From: Pachypanchax playfairii
Lineage: Eukaryota; Chordata; Actinopteri; Cyprinodontiformes; Aplocheilidae
Assembly (NCBI GenBank): GCA_006937955.1
Contig: SSNP01000351.1
Span: 199,668 to 263,667 of the forward strand
DNA length: 64,000 nt
Direction: 5' to 3'
Shown: positions 51,186 through 61,811 of the stretch, in pieces
Layout: every line of letters starts with the position of its first letter
How positions within the stretch are numbered: position 1 is the stretch's first letter
Notes under the pieces: model-generated
The model's database searches: none
What the model was told of the DNA's origin: nothing
Seen by the model: the letters and a program-made list of their open reading frames with translations, nothing else
Made by a program: the position numbers and the translations under genes

Positions 51186-51545
51186 TTACAAATACAGGGT
51201 TCTCTTACGCAACTTCCATGCCAACTCCAAAAACTTTGCTAATGTAATTACCTCCTCCCTAAACAACCAACATAACATTGAACTTTCCGACATCCAAAAT
51301 AGATCAGGGTTCTTTTCTTGAATTTTTTCAAACAAAACAATTCTCAATTTATAATAAAGTGGACAATGAAACACAAAATGAAACTCGTCCTCCACTACAT
51401 TAAGGTCACAGAGCACACACAGTCGCTGTTCTTCAGGGATACCTTTGTACCTACCTACCTCTACTGCCAGGGGTAAGACACCAGTTCGTAGCTGAGCACA
51501 GAGAGACCGTTGTCCTTTCTTTAAATTAAAGGCAACATAAGGTTC
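51186..51545 (-). pseudogene. Non-LTR retrotransposon RT C-terminal fragment
   Basis: The minus-strand frame reads LRTGVLPLAVEVGRYKGIPE then CVLCDLNVVEDEFHFVFHC. This is the cysteine/histidine (zf-RVT-like) region found after the reverse transcriptase domain in fish L1/Tx1- or jockey-annotated LINEs. Only about 120 codons remain and the reverse transcriptase core is absent, so it is a 5'-truncated relic. It lies within hAT A next to the TTAA boundary of copy 1. The family is inferred from memory of similar proteins. Confidence 0.7.
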
Positions 51546-52028
51546 TGTAGAATACACAATACACACAATACACGCAATTAATCAATTACAAAAGTATGAA
51601 AATATTTATTTAACACCGACATAACAACAATGCACAATCAATTAAAATTCAAAATACAATGTTTCACTTGACCCCACTCATGTGTACATTAAACAATAAT
51701 AAATCATAAATAAAAATGATAAATTAAAAATGTACAGGCTTATAACTGAAAGGCCTGCTGTAAGACTGTAAAATAAAATGTTCTCTTATAAAAACACAAA
51801 GTGTCAAGTGCCTTTTAAATTTTTCTGTATAGATCAATACAAAAGACAAAGTGCATTCAGAACAAGTACAACTGCTGACAGATGTAACAATGTTTTCTCT
51901 GTAGGCTGACAACATAAAAGTGTGTCAAAACAAAAAAATAACATCTGTAGGCCTTTATAGCAAATCACTAAGAACTGTGGCCATAGACTACACAGTGGAA
52001 ACAAATACTTTACCACTAGACACACATT

Positions 52029-53424
52029 CTATTTCTTAAGGTAAAGTGGCAGGTTTTTCTTGATGAAGAGTAGCATTTCTGCTTTGTCACACTTAAGTCT
52101 GTTCCTCTTCTCATCAAGAACATGAGCTGCAGCACTGAACAGTCTCTCACTGTCAGTGCTTGTGCATGGCGCAGACAAGTACTTGCGTGCCATCTTTGCC
52201 AGGTCAGGAAAGCGGCCATGGTTATTTCTCCAGTAGGCAAGAGGGTCATCACTTCTGGAGATGGGGACTTCAGATAGATAGCTGTCTAACTGTTGAGCAG
52301 TTGAGCTTGTTGGCTGCCTAACATTTGATAAAGATAAAGGACCAGTGCATAAACATCTTTATCAAATAAATAAAAACTGTATAGCAGAAAAATATTGTGA
52401 GTCAGAACAGAACAGCCTACCTATTGTTTGGGGCACTCTCTTGCAGGATCTCAATGAACATATCAGACAACAAAGGTGCGTGCCCCTCATCTGGTGCAGC
52501 AAGATGAGTCCTTTTTGCAGTGCTCTGCTCTTCTGCACTGTGCGCTGGTGTGTCTCCACGCGGGTTGGCTGCATCCATCGCAGCCTGGATCATTTCTCAT
52601 GCGCTGTGTTTTATTCCCACATCCAAGTAATGATCCTTATAACGCGGATCGAGCACAGTCGCGATGAAGTGCAGAGGATCATCATAGATCTCAGTGAAAC
52701 GTTTGTTGACAGACTCGAGGAGTGTACTTTTCATTGTTTTCACCCCGTGGTCCGTCTCAACGTCTTTACTTAGAAGACGCTTTAATGCCACAATTGACGG
52801 TATTACGTCTGCAACAGATGCTTTGGAGGAGCTGATCTCTTTCGTTAGCTGCTCAAACGGGGCAAGGATAGACAGAATGTTTTCTATTAAGACCCACTGG
52901 TGTGAAGTTAATGTCGCGGGGAGATCGTGATCTGCGCTGTAAGCAGCCAAGACTCACTTTTGTGAAAACAGGCTCTCTAGCATGTAAAAAGTGCTGTTCC
53001 ACCGAGTACTCACGTCTTGTTGGAACCGTTTTATCTGTGTTCCAAGATGATCATGCATAGATAGTAAGCGGGAATGGGCCAGCTGAGAATGTTTAAAGTT
53101 GCCGACTATTCTTCTGCCTATAGCCAATATGTCTTTTACACTGCGCTGAGACAACACCCCTTCGTTCACAGCCAGATGTAGCGTGTGGGCCATGCACCGT
53201 ATTCCTTTCAGCTGGCTGTCTTCTATCGCTTTTGCCATGTTTCTTGCATTATCACTCACTATGGCATGCACTTTAGATCGGTCGATATGCCAGGTGTTGA
53301 ACATATTGGTGAATGCATCAGAAATGGCTTCTGCTGTGTGTGAGCCTTTAAACTCTTGCGAATGGAGCAGAATCTTTTGCAGCTTGTAATCTGTGTCGAT
53401 CCACTGCGCGGTTAGGCTTAGCAT
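52029..53424 (-). pseudogene. hAT (ZBED1-like) transposase, degenerate 3' part
   Basis: The minus-strand reading runs from about 53424 to 52421, is interrupted by a 103-bp intron (52420-52318; donor GTAGGC, acceptor TTAG) and ends at the TAG at 52029-52031. Two in-frame TGA codons break it, at 52954-52956 (after ESLFSQK) and 52597-52599 (after VGIKHSA). Homology continues in the same frame through both. Recognisable parts are AQWIDTDYKLQKILLHSQEF, GIRCMAHTLHLAVNEG, QQDVSTRWNSTFYMLESL, the ATVLDPRYKDHYL stretch and the C-terminal hAT dimerisation domain (KYLSAPCTSTDSERLFSAAA ... KAEMLLFIKKNLP). The N-terminal BED zinc finger and the first half of the catalytic domain are missing, because the frame runs almost directly into the right terminal repeat. 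It cannot encode an active transposase. Confidence 0.88.
52318..52420 (-). other. Transposase intron
   Basis: Donor GTAGGC and acceptor ATGTTAG flank a 103-bp AT-rich stretch with in-frame stops. Splicing restores the frame from SAPNN to RQPTSSTAQQLDSYLSE, phase 2. Confidence 0.65.
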
Positions 53425-53995
53425 ACTGGTGAGGCTGACGTCGGTTTAGGTCTTGATTTAGGTCTTTCGGCCGAAAAACGAAAATGCACTTTTGCCTCTT
53501 TTTCGGCCGAAAATTTTCGGCGGCCGAATTTTCGGTGCTTCCCTAGTTTGAAGTGACATCACAATATTTACAGTTAACTTTTTTCATCAATAAAGTCATA
53601 AATCAGTGTATTTGTACTTAGTGAAGAAGAAAAAGGTAGAATATCTAAACAGAAAACACATGAAAGATCCAGTAAGTTAGACGAGACTCTGACACATAGG
53701 CGTCATTTTAACCAGGGACGCTGGGGACATGTCCCCAGCACTTTTTGCAATAGACTAGGTCGTCCCCATCACTTTCAAGGGACCACTAGCCGTAGTTCTC
53801 CGTTAGGAGATGCAGTAACTTTGTCAGAAATGAAGAGGGCGCACTTATGTGCAGAACAATCGTGATACGGAACTATTTAAGGGAAGTCAGACCTGACGTT
53901 CACTCATTGTTTCATTATATTACCTACTACTTTTTTTAAGCATGTCATTACATAAACTATACTTTAACTGTAAATGAAAATAAAACCATATTTAA

Positions 53996-54765
53996 AGGAA
54001 CTTAAGGCAGCTTTACAAAATCTGACTCAGTGCTGCCGCGACAGGCGCTGTGGCTAACTGCAGCCACCAGCCAAGCCGGCACGGGAGCACGCACAGACAC
54101 TTTACAGATGGTTCGTCTTCACAGCACTGCACCGGGGAGGCTAACATACTTCACGTCAGGTCTCTCCACTCTGTTATTTGATTTGATCTCATCATTTTCA
54201 TACTGTATCAGGCTCTAAACACGACCTATAATGTTTTCTCACCTTGTCACAAGGAAATGAGCCATGTCAGCATCCGTTTTCACTCCCAAATGCAGCTGAA
54301 GTTCCCTCCATGAACCGAACATGTATCCAATATTTATGCGGGTGCCTGCCCGGCTTCGGTCATATTTTTTTTTAGACTCACGAGATGCCGCTGATAAAGT
54401 CTTTTTTTTCTTCGTGGTGCCACGTTTTTGGGGGGTGAGAGTGGATGCAGGTCGTTTGCTGGCTGCAGAAACATCCATAAGTATACCTTCAGTGTTTGAA
54501 TCCGAGTCCACGGCGGCCATGTACTTCCTGTTCAAGAGCTGTCGGCAACGCGCATGCAGCGTCAATTTACGTCACATCCCTACAACTGCGCGGGAAATTC
54601 GGACGTCGAACTGCAGCGCATTATGTGGCACACAGCGTTTCCAAGGCAACAGACATATATGCGGATGGCCTCGTTATTTTGGGTTTTTAATGCTTCATGA
54701 CCCATTAGCATTGAATAAACTGGAAATGCATGTGTAGTTTTTCACAAATCTTGCCTTATGTCCCT
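53996..54765 (-). mobile_element. TTAA-type element, copy 2, complete
   Basis: The ends are AGGAACTTAAGGCAGC and, reversed from the right, AGGGACATAAGGCAAG. The element is flanked by TTAA at 53992-53995 and 54766-54769. The 770-bp element contains one coding exon on the minus strand, followed by a splice donor, so it is non-autonomous but derived from a gene-bearing transposon (piggyBac- or Kolobok-like by its target site). It lies inside hAT B and is the intact partner of the copy in hAT A. Confidence 0.83.
54243..54520 (-). CDS. Exon 1-like ORF carried by the TTAA element
   Basis: A minus-strand ORF begins MAAVDSDSNTEGILMDVSAA and runs about 92 codons to a donor-like GTGAGA (cut after AAG at 54243). 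It has a lysine-rich basic patch (RGTTKKKKTLSAASRESKKK) and ends TRINIGYMFGSWRELQLHLG with KTDADMAHFLVT. The last part resembles a helical motif I recall from unnamed fish proteins and transposon first exons, but I cannot give a family name. Downstream exons are not in the element. The start chosen is the first ATG after in-frame GC-rich upstream sequence; an upstream non-ATG extension is possible. Confidence 0.5.
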
Positions 54766-54769
54766 TTAA

Positions 54770-55451
54770 TTTAGTTTGATTTTCAACTTTTCAAGAAGAG
54801 TGCATGCACTGCATGCTGGGAAATCTGCAGCTTCGTAACCTTTTTTTTTTTTTACTAATCCGGCAGAGAAAATATTTTTTAAGTGAGAAAACAAAACAAA
54901 ATAAATACATTTTGCGTTATCTCAAGGAAGTTTTGAAAAGCTTCTACTTCCTGTCTGCTGCAAAATTAGTTTCGGTAGCTGAGTGAAGCTGCTATCTACC
55001 AACAGAAAAGTTTAATGTACTGAATCTGTGAGTGTTAGTGCTCCGTTCATGTCGTTAAAACAGTCATTTATGCTGCTTTAATTTCAGAGGTAAAAGTTTA
55101 ATTTACGATGACGTCACCAGGTCATTCAGAGGTCACCAGCCCGGAGTGGTGAGTTTTGTCTCATGCTACGTTGCGCATTATTTTTCTCTTATTTGCGTAT
55201 TTGACCATCCACAAATAATACTATAAATATAACCAACATTATTCTTTGTGCTAGTTACAATATGGATGTTACTGATCCTTCCTGACGATCAGCCAAACGG
55301 TGGATTTGGATGCAGTTTCAAAAAACAGGTTAAAACAACCAGCTTTCACGTTTTATTGATTGAATAAACATACGATTTTAAACACCTGTTAATACACTGC
55401 AGTGCAAACTGTAACGAACCACTAAATGGATTAATACTTATAAATGAATAT
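54770..55451. other. hAT B internal non-coding sequence
   Basis: AT-rich remains of hAT B between the two nested elements. A poly-T run lies at 54841-54854 and GAGGTCACCAGCCCGGAGTGG near 55130. No frame with a domain. Confidence 0.5.
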
Positions 55452-55902
55452 TTAAAGCTATAGTGCGTAACTTTTACATGTCCGTGAATGTCCGTTTCAG
55501 CCAAGCCACTATTAGAGGAGATGACACAATGCAGATTTAACCGATCGGCTCCTCAAACATCTCACGGTATTTTTCAATATATGTCGTTTTTACTTTGCGT
55601 GTCGACTGGCGACATTCCCGCACTGCCGCGCAGGAAATTACGTCTTTTACATCACAACAAGAAGGGAGGGGAAGGGCGAGCGGAGAGTCTCGTAGCAGGA
55701 GATCATTCACTAACCTGTCAGTTACAAATTAGCAGGCACCTTGTCTCCCGTTTGTAATAAGCTATTTGAGTTTCTGCGGAAATTAAAATAAAAAATATAA
55801 TAATTACCTCTTCCGAAGAGTCCATCTTTTTTCAACAGTTGTCCTTATTCAAACAGAATAAAAATGTTGTGGAATCGCGAATCACAGCGGCAGAGGGATA
55901 GC

Positions 55903-55941
55903 GGTTGGGGGAAGGGGGTTGGGGGAAGGGGGTTGGGGGGA
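55903..55941 (+). repeat. 14-bp tandem repeat forming a G-quadruplex candidate
   Basis: The unit GGTTGGGGGAAGGG is repeated 2.7 times. The result is five consecutive tracts of at least five G separated by AA or TT loops, an unusually strong intramolecular quadruplex motif. It lies within the MITE. Confidence 0.9.
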
Positions 55942-56000
55942 GACAGGTGGGCGTACATCATATGGAAGCGCCAGCTTCATTGTTGTAATAACGCAAAATT

Positions 56001-56017
56001 CCGCTAGGGGGCGACAG
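56001..56017 (+). promoter_or_regulatory. CTCF-like motif inside a MITE
   Basis: CCGCTAGGGGGCGACAG matches the CTCF core closely and lies 18 bp inside the right end of the TTAA MITE. Confidence 0.42.
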
Positions 56018-56129
56018 AAGTTACGCACTATAGCTTTAATAACGTCCCCAGTAGTCTTCAAACCACAGTCAAGTTTATTGTTATTGTCCCCACCACTTTT
56101 AAAAGCAAAATGACGTCCTTGCTCTGACA

Positions 56130-56699
56130 CATGAAGGATAAACGTCTCTTACAGGGAGTATAAAGCCTCTCATGACTCAGCTCCAATCAAAATCTACATA
56201 TATACTATAATTGTTCCATTTATCAAAATGCTGCTCAGCTTCATTAAGCTAACAAGATCCGAGTAAAGCCACAGCTTGTGTAAATCATTCAGCATCTGGA
56301 GGTCCCAAACTGAGGTCTGATGCGTTCAGGTGAAATTTTTTTTACCTCTATTTCTTCATACAAACATCCGTGTTTCTTTAAACCACATACACACAATGAT
56401 TTGAAGGATTTTAGTTTCAGCAAATAGCAGAATCACAAGCTCAATTTAGAATTACTTGTTCTACAAAAGGTCAAAAAATCTGAAGGAACATCCTGAAAAA
56501 ATAAAGATAAAATGACTTTGAGTTTAATTCTCTTGTACCATAAACATGAACTAAATTTACTAAACGTAGAGTGTTCAGTGTTTATTCCATCCTTCCACAG
56601 TTTGCATAAACCTTCTCCTGTAACCTAACTAGAAGCATCCATGTATAGTTTAATGTACTTTTGACAAACAATCACAACAATTAAAAAGTGTGATTTCAT
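56130..56699. other. Non-coding, AT-rich
   Basis: Nothing recognised. Confidence 0.5.
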
Positions 56700-57380
56700 C
56701 TCCTGACAGATGTACGACTCCAGCAGATGTGTTAGCCGAGTGATTTGGCTTTCAATTAGTATGAATCAGCTGAGGTCAAAGCACCACAAAACAAACACCA
56801 GTCCGTTTACCACTTTGCATCCCATTCTCTCAGATGATTATGAGCCTCATCCCTGCAGCTGATGGAGAGATTAATCTTGCTTTGATAGAAATATGTCAGA
56901 TTGTGTAGACGGTGATGGTTGTGATTTATCGCTTCGAACAAATCTGTGGCTGGACGTCTTTCCTCCTGACAGCTCTATCGTGGCAGGAACGTCCCAAAAT
57001 GTCACCTGTTGTTCACAGAGTGACCTTCTAATTTTCTAATTTAATTTCAAAACCACCAGCAGCCCCCACCACCAAACCACCCTCCATATCATGAAGCAGT
57101 AATAACAATTACACAGTGTGACTGGCTCAAAAACCTGCAATTCTCCTACTTTAAATCACAACTCAAGTAGTCTTTTATTAGGCTGCCTGGTTAAATCAAT
57201 CTAAATCTAAGCATAATAACTCTCTAATCAGGTGCTGGGGAGAATAATAGGTTGTCACGCTCGAAGAAAAATAGGCAATCATGGAATGTTTTCTTTAATT
57301 AGGCCGACTAAAGTAGAAGGGCACGGCGAGAGTGTGGGACACATTCATCATAGCCAAGGTGGGAAATTACTTCAATTACT
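56700..57380. promoter_or_regulatory. CNE-like block
   Basis: A non-repetitive block with TTTCAATTAGTATGAATCAG, AATAACAATTACAC (57101-57115) and TAATTA (57296-57301). Plausible enhancer by texture. Confidence 0.38.
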
Positions 57381-60300
57381 CAGGAAGGGGAGAGTGAACT
57401 GAATTACAGGAGTCAGAGAAGCAGAAGAGGAGAAATCGTGATCTGAAAGGAAGTCTACATGACACCGAGGCCACAAAGGCATCAAGGAGGGAGGGAAGGA
57501 AGGAGAGTGGAAAAAGGAAAATGATGATATTCGAAGTTTTTTAACTGTTGGATTATATAAGAACTGAGATGAATGATGGCGCACAGAGGAAACTAAATGT
57601 TGGAACATTATCTCCATGTTGTATTTAATGTAACTGTATGTTTAATGTTATTTGGGGTTAGTTTGTTTTTATTTTATCATCAAAGATTCCTAAAATTTTC
57701 CATTTAGTCTTTACTTCACTGCATTATTACAAACACGTCATGCTGAAACCAAAATATTTTCAAGTAACTAACCGGAAAGCAAGAAAAAAAAAAAACTATC
57801 TGTAACATCTTCATACCAGAAAGAAAAACCGTGATTCAATTTCAGTTCAGCAGCTGTTAGAAAAAAAATTGTGCTTTTAGAAAGACAAGAAATCCAGACA
57901 GCTTGAAGGAAATCTAAAACTGATGATGTTTGCAGACAGGAACAAGGAGAATTTAGGGAGGAAAACAAGCAGCAGTAACTTTGGAAAACAAGGTTAGACC
58001 AAAAAGATCAGCTCTACAAAATAAAACAGGAAGTAGAAGAAAACTACTATCTGAAACAAACACAGACCATTAAGTATGGAGACAACAACAATGAAAAAGT
58101 CAAAGTGAGACAACGTTAAACAGGACATAATAAATAATGAAAAAACCTCTGATAGTGACAGGTGGCAGAGTTTAACAGGACAGACGCCACATGGACAAAG
58201 AAAGAAAGAGAGATAAACAAAGGTGACAGAGGGACAGATGGCAGGAAAACACCGTGACAAGGACAATAAGAAAGACAACAACAGGAACATGTGGAGGAAG
58301 TAACGGAAGGACAAAAGGGAAAACAGCAGGTTGGAGGTAAAGTCAAAAGGACAGAAGAGACAAATGGAGGGAGGGGTTCCAATTAATTAAGAGTCATACC
58401 ACAGTGAAAACCAGGATAAACATGTATGAGATTAGTTTAAACTAAATTTGAAAGAATAAAGCAAAATATCCTAAAACATCATTTAATAATAAAAAATTTT
58501 GTTTAGAAATGCTGTAGTAAATATAGCCACCATCATTCAGCTGATATTTTAAACATGAGCGATAGATCAATGAATGATTGATCTAAAGTCAAAGACTCAT
58601 TTACTTCAAAGTGTTAGTTAATGTTTAAACCTTTAAAATTTCAGTTTATGATAAATGTTTAAGCCACGGAGACCAACAGATGAATGATGAAGGAGCTTCA
58701 GGCAGAAGCAATCGATAAAAAGATCACAGAGAGTTCACATCATCAACTGAGCTGATTTCAGTTTGGAACGATCCATCATGACTTGATAGGTGGTCAATGG
58801 CAGGAGACAACTACAGGAGACAACATGAAGGTCCAGATTTACATCTCACACACAGAGATGGAAAATAATTCTGATTTATAAATAATCATGTGATCATAGG
58901 CAATGATCTACATCCCAACTCTCACCTGTAGTGATGAGATTTGGAATGATAGAAGATTCAGCAGCTGAAATGAACTTCTTATGAACAGAGGCTGAATTCA
59001 GCTGAGGTGAGGATCTTCATCCTCTGGGGAGAGCTGCTGCTTCTCTTCATCAAACAGACTCCGCCTTGTCCGATCCCTCTGGAAGACAGATCAATGAATG
59101 AATGATCAATCTGTTATTAAATGATTTCTGATCATCACAATTAGGTAATTCATGTTCATATTTCTTCTTTGTTTTATTTATTTAAAATCATCCTGATCAG
59201 ATTGTTTGTAAAAACATTTGATTAACTTTAAGGATCATCCCAAAAGCTCCGCCTCTTTTCCAGTTTCCTCATTTCTCTCATTTATCTGCAGCTTTTACTT
59301 TTAAACCCAAGTTTCTGCTTGACCGCCTGCTGAGCTCCATCATCATCATCATCACAAAACCGTCCCAATTATCGTTATAAAGGCAATAAATCATTCCAGC
59401 TTTCATCTTCTGTTATTGATGAATGATCACTTATTTGCTGTGAAAAACGACAGGCGGGTTTTCTTTTCTTCCTCCAGCAGCTGATGTGAAACTGGAAGCT
59501 GTGATGGATTGTTTCCTTAAACTGTTGTTACGTGTATAATGTGGAGCTCAACTACAACGTCTCATTCAGTCACATGAAGACGTGCAGTTTCAGTCTCACG
59601 ACAGAATAACAAGATAAATCAACCAGGTGGGATGAGTTTAACACTCATTATGGCTCTTAATTCTGATTTATTTGCTGGAATTTGACAGTTTTTAATAAAC
59701 TCTTAAAAGATTCATGTAGAGTTCTAACTTCATCTATGATTTTAGGGATTTTAGAGGCTCTTATTAAAGCTGATATCATGCAGATATTTGTTTTTCCTTT
59801 CTAAAAGTTTTAAATATTTAGATCTACTGAGAGAAACATATCAAGTCATTACAAGCTCATCTGTTTCATTCATGTGTTTCTGCTCTAATCATGTCGTTTA
59901 ATCCAAGTATAAGCTGACAGACAGCTGCACTCAGAGCTGATATCCAGGAGCCTTTGAAATGAACTTTGACCCTTTTCAGATTGACAGTTGCTTCTCTGAG
60001 GTCATCACTCCTTCCTCCTTGATATCACCTAAACACACCCCTGTCTGCTCCAGACCAGTAAGAACTCCAGCTTTTATCAACACACCTGTGTTCTCTTCAT
60101 CATCAAAAACTTCCTTCTAACTTTCTGCATTCTGTGACTTTTCATGAAATATTTGGTAACATGGTGTAAAATGTTACTTAGGTTAAGGTTTGTTTTTTTT
60201 GTGGTAAAAAACTATGATGATTTTATCTTAATTTTAAAAGTCCTGATTTAGTTGTTTAATAAAGACAATATGAATATAACTGTAACTATGGTAATATTTT

Positions 60301-60440
60301 AATGGACCTGGTTGTAAATTACTTCATGTGGCTTCAGATTAGCTGAAAAACAGTGTGCAGAGCTTCATGGAACAGGTTTCTGGATCCTTGTACTTGACAG
60401 ATGTTTGGTAGGCTCTGCCCTTTCATACCAGTGAAAGAAA
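57381..60440. other. Non-coding; purine-rich tract at 57890-58380
   Basis: A 500-bp T-poor, A/G-rich tract produces several long minus-strand frames of pyrimidine-biased codons, which are not genes. A CATCAT run lies at 59338-59354. The remainder is AT-rich with nothing recognised. Confidence 0.5.
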
Positions 60441-60448
60441 CCCTTTAT

Positions 60449-61154
60449 TAGTGATGGGAAAAATGAAGCGAGGCACCGTAGCTTGTGTCGAGCAAAAGTG
60501 GGTGTGCCAAATGGAGCCCCGCTTGGAGGTTTGTATCAGGAAGGGGGAAAGGCCTCTGTTTGTGCGGGTGACGTCACTGGCTCGGCCAGCGTGTCGCTTC
60601 TTCATAAACTGTGGTGTTGTTGCCGTTTGGAGAGAGTTAGTGAGTTGAACTCAACCCAGAAACCTTGGAGAAACTTTTGTTTTTAAATAAAAATAAGTAA
60701 AACTATTCACTTGTTGGAAACTTTTATTGGAATTTACTTTATTCCTTTGACCTACAAAAGCTTTTCACATAAAACCATAATATCTGTGCGAGTACTGTGG
60801 TTTTATTATTGTTTATTTTATTCCTTTTATTCTTATAGTTCCGTTTTTACATTTTTTGTTTCCATTCAGCGGAAATTTTAATTAAAAGGTAATTTTATTT
60901 TACATTTCACTTTTGCACAAAAGGAGAGCTGCACCCCAAATTTCATTGTGCCTACATTCTTTGTAGTACTGTGAAATGATAAAGGCTGTCTAGAAGAGGC
61001 TACTGTGTAAAGCATGCCCTGTAATACATTAAATCATCCAGCAGATGGCAGTGTCTTGCAGCACTGAGGAGAGGCCTCGAGTAGTGAGCCATTTAGAAAC
61101 ACAATATGCAGGAAAGCCCCGTTGTTTCATGGGGTTTCATTTTTCCCATCACTA
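60449..61154. mobile_element. Short non-autonomous hAT element
   Basis: The left end TAGTGATGGGAAAAATGAA is repeated exactly (19 bp) as the reverse complement at the right end. The flanking octamers CCCTTTAT (60441-60448) and CCCTCAAT (61155-61162) match at 6 of 8, a decayed hAT-type duplication. No transposase in 706 bp; the plus frames in the first 200 bp have no domain. A CTCF-like motif lies at 61038-61055. Confidence 0.8.
61038..61055 (+). promoter_or_regulatory. CTCF-like motif inside a hAT element
   Basis: CCAGCAGATGGCAGTGTC matches the CTCF core well. It lies in the right part of the short hAT element. Confidence 0.42.
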
Positions 61155-61162
61155 CCCTCAAT

Positions 61163-61513
61163 GCTTCAGGACATTGAGATATTTTCATGCTCCCAACTTG
61201 GTCAGTAAGGTGTGGAGGACCTGGACTACCCCATAGAGTCCTAACCTCAGCACCATAGAACAGTTCAAGTGAAAAATAGTGCACTCTTTCATCAGAAGAG
61301 TTCAGGGTTTTACCTGTTCCGGGTGTGGACTGTGGTGGGACTCGTAGGTGCAACCAAGCTCCTCACAGCAAACCTGCAAAAAGCCCAAAACAAACCCTAA
61401 CTAAGTCTCATCACACAAAGCTCATGCTTTAATATTCTAATTTAATACATATCAGGTGTTTCACTTGTGCTGCTGGATGAAATATTTCATTAAACTCCAG
61501 TAATAATTCCAGG
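61163..61513. other. Non-coding, nothing recognised
   Basis: Short unique stretch between the two hAT elements. Confidence 0.5.
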
Positions 61514-61811
61514 CAGGGCTTGACATTAACACCTGCCAACCCGCCAAATGCGGGTGAATTTCAGCAGTGGCGGGTGACGCAGCCACTCCGACTAGCCACT
61601 TTTGGCGGGCTGAATTTTATATACATTTTTTTATTGTAGTTTTCTCAAATGACATCTGAAATAATAAACGAATTGCAATGTGAGACTAAGACACTACAAC
61701 TCCCATGAGCACTGCCTGCGCACAGTGTTTGCTCATTGGTCCATTCGTGACCAACGTCACTTTAGACAGCCGGTCCCTGTGGACAACAGTTGTGAAGTAG
61801 TGGGGGTGATA

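Larger units (their letters stand above)
50112..53545 (-). mobile_element. hAT transposon A with 8-bp target duplication
   Basis: The left end TAGGGATGCACCGAAAT matches the reverse complement of the right end (TAGGGAAGCACCGAAAAT). The exact octamer GTTTGAAG lies on both sides (50104-50111 and 53546-53553), diagnostic of hAT insertion. CCGAAA-type subterminal repeats follow each end (50140-50200, 53460-53530), as expected of transposase-binding sites. The 3,434-bp element carries the 3' part of a minus-strand transposase, a LINE fragment, one copy of a TTAA element and a GA microsatellite. It is defective now but was mobilised as an intact unit. Confidence 0.92.
55456..56035. mobile_element. 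TTAA-flanked MITE with perfect 18-bp ends
   Basis: AGCTATAGTGCGTAACTT at the left end equals the reverse complement of the right end over 18 bp. TTAA flanks both sides (55452-55455 and 56036-56039). The 580-bp element has no transposase. It holds a G-quadruplex-like tract at 55903-55941 and a CTCF-like motif at 56001-56017, and lies inside hAT B. The plus frame at 55488-55757 has no known domain. Confidence 0.88.
53695..56121. mobile_element. hAT transposon B, non-autonomous, hosts two nested elements
   Basis: The left end CATAGGCGTCATTTT and the reverse complement of the right end (CAAGGACGTCATTTT) form imperfect inverted repeats. Exact octamers CTCTGACA flank them at 53687-53694 and 56122-56129. 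No transposase remains in 2,427 bp. Its own sequence is interrupted by a TTAA element (53996-54765) and a TTAA MITE (55456-56035). Without these the element is about 1.1 kb. GGGGACATGTCCCC (53727-53740) is a subterminal palindrome. Confidence 0.87.

Noticed and set aside
54321..54737. 138-codon plus ORF in TTAA copy 2
   Set aside because: Antisense of the supported exon on the minus strand. The equivalent frame in copy 1 is not kept as a single unit.
57994..58382. Minus ORFs with Leu/Phe/Cys-rich, membrane-like sequence
   Set aside because: Produced by the purine-rich plus strand. No conserved motif.
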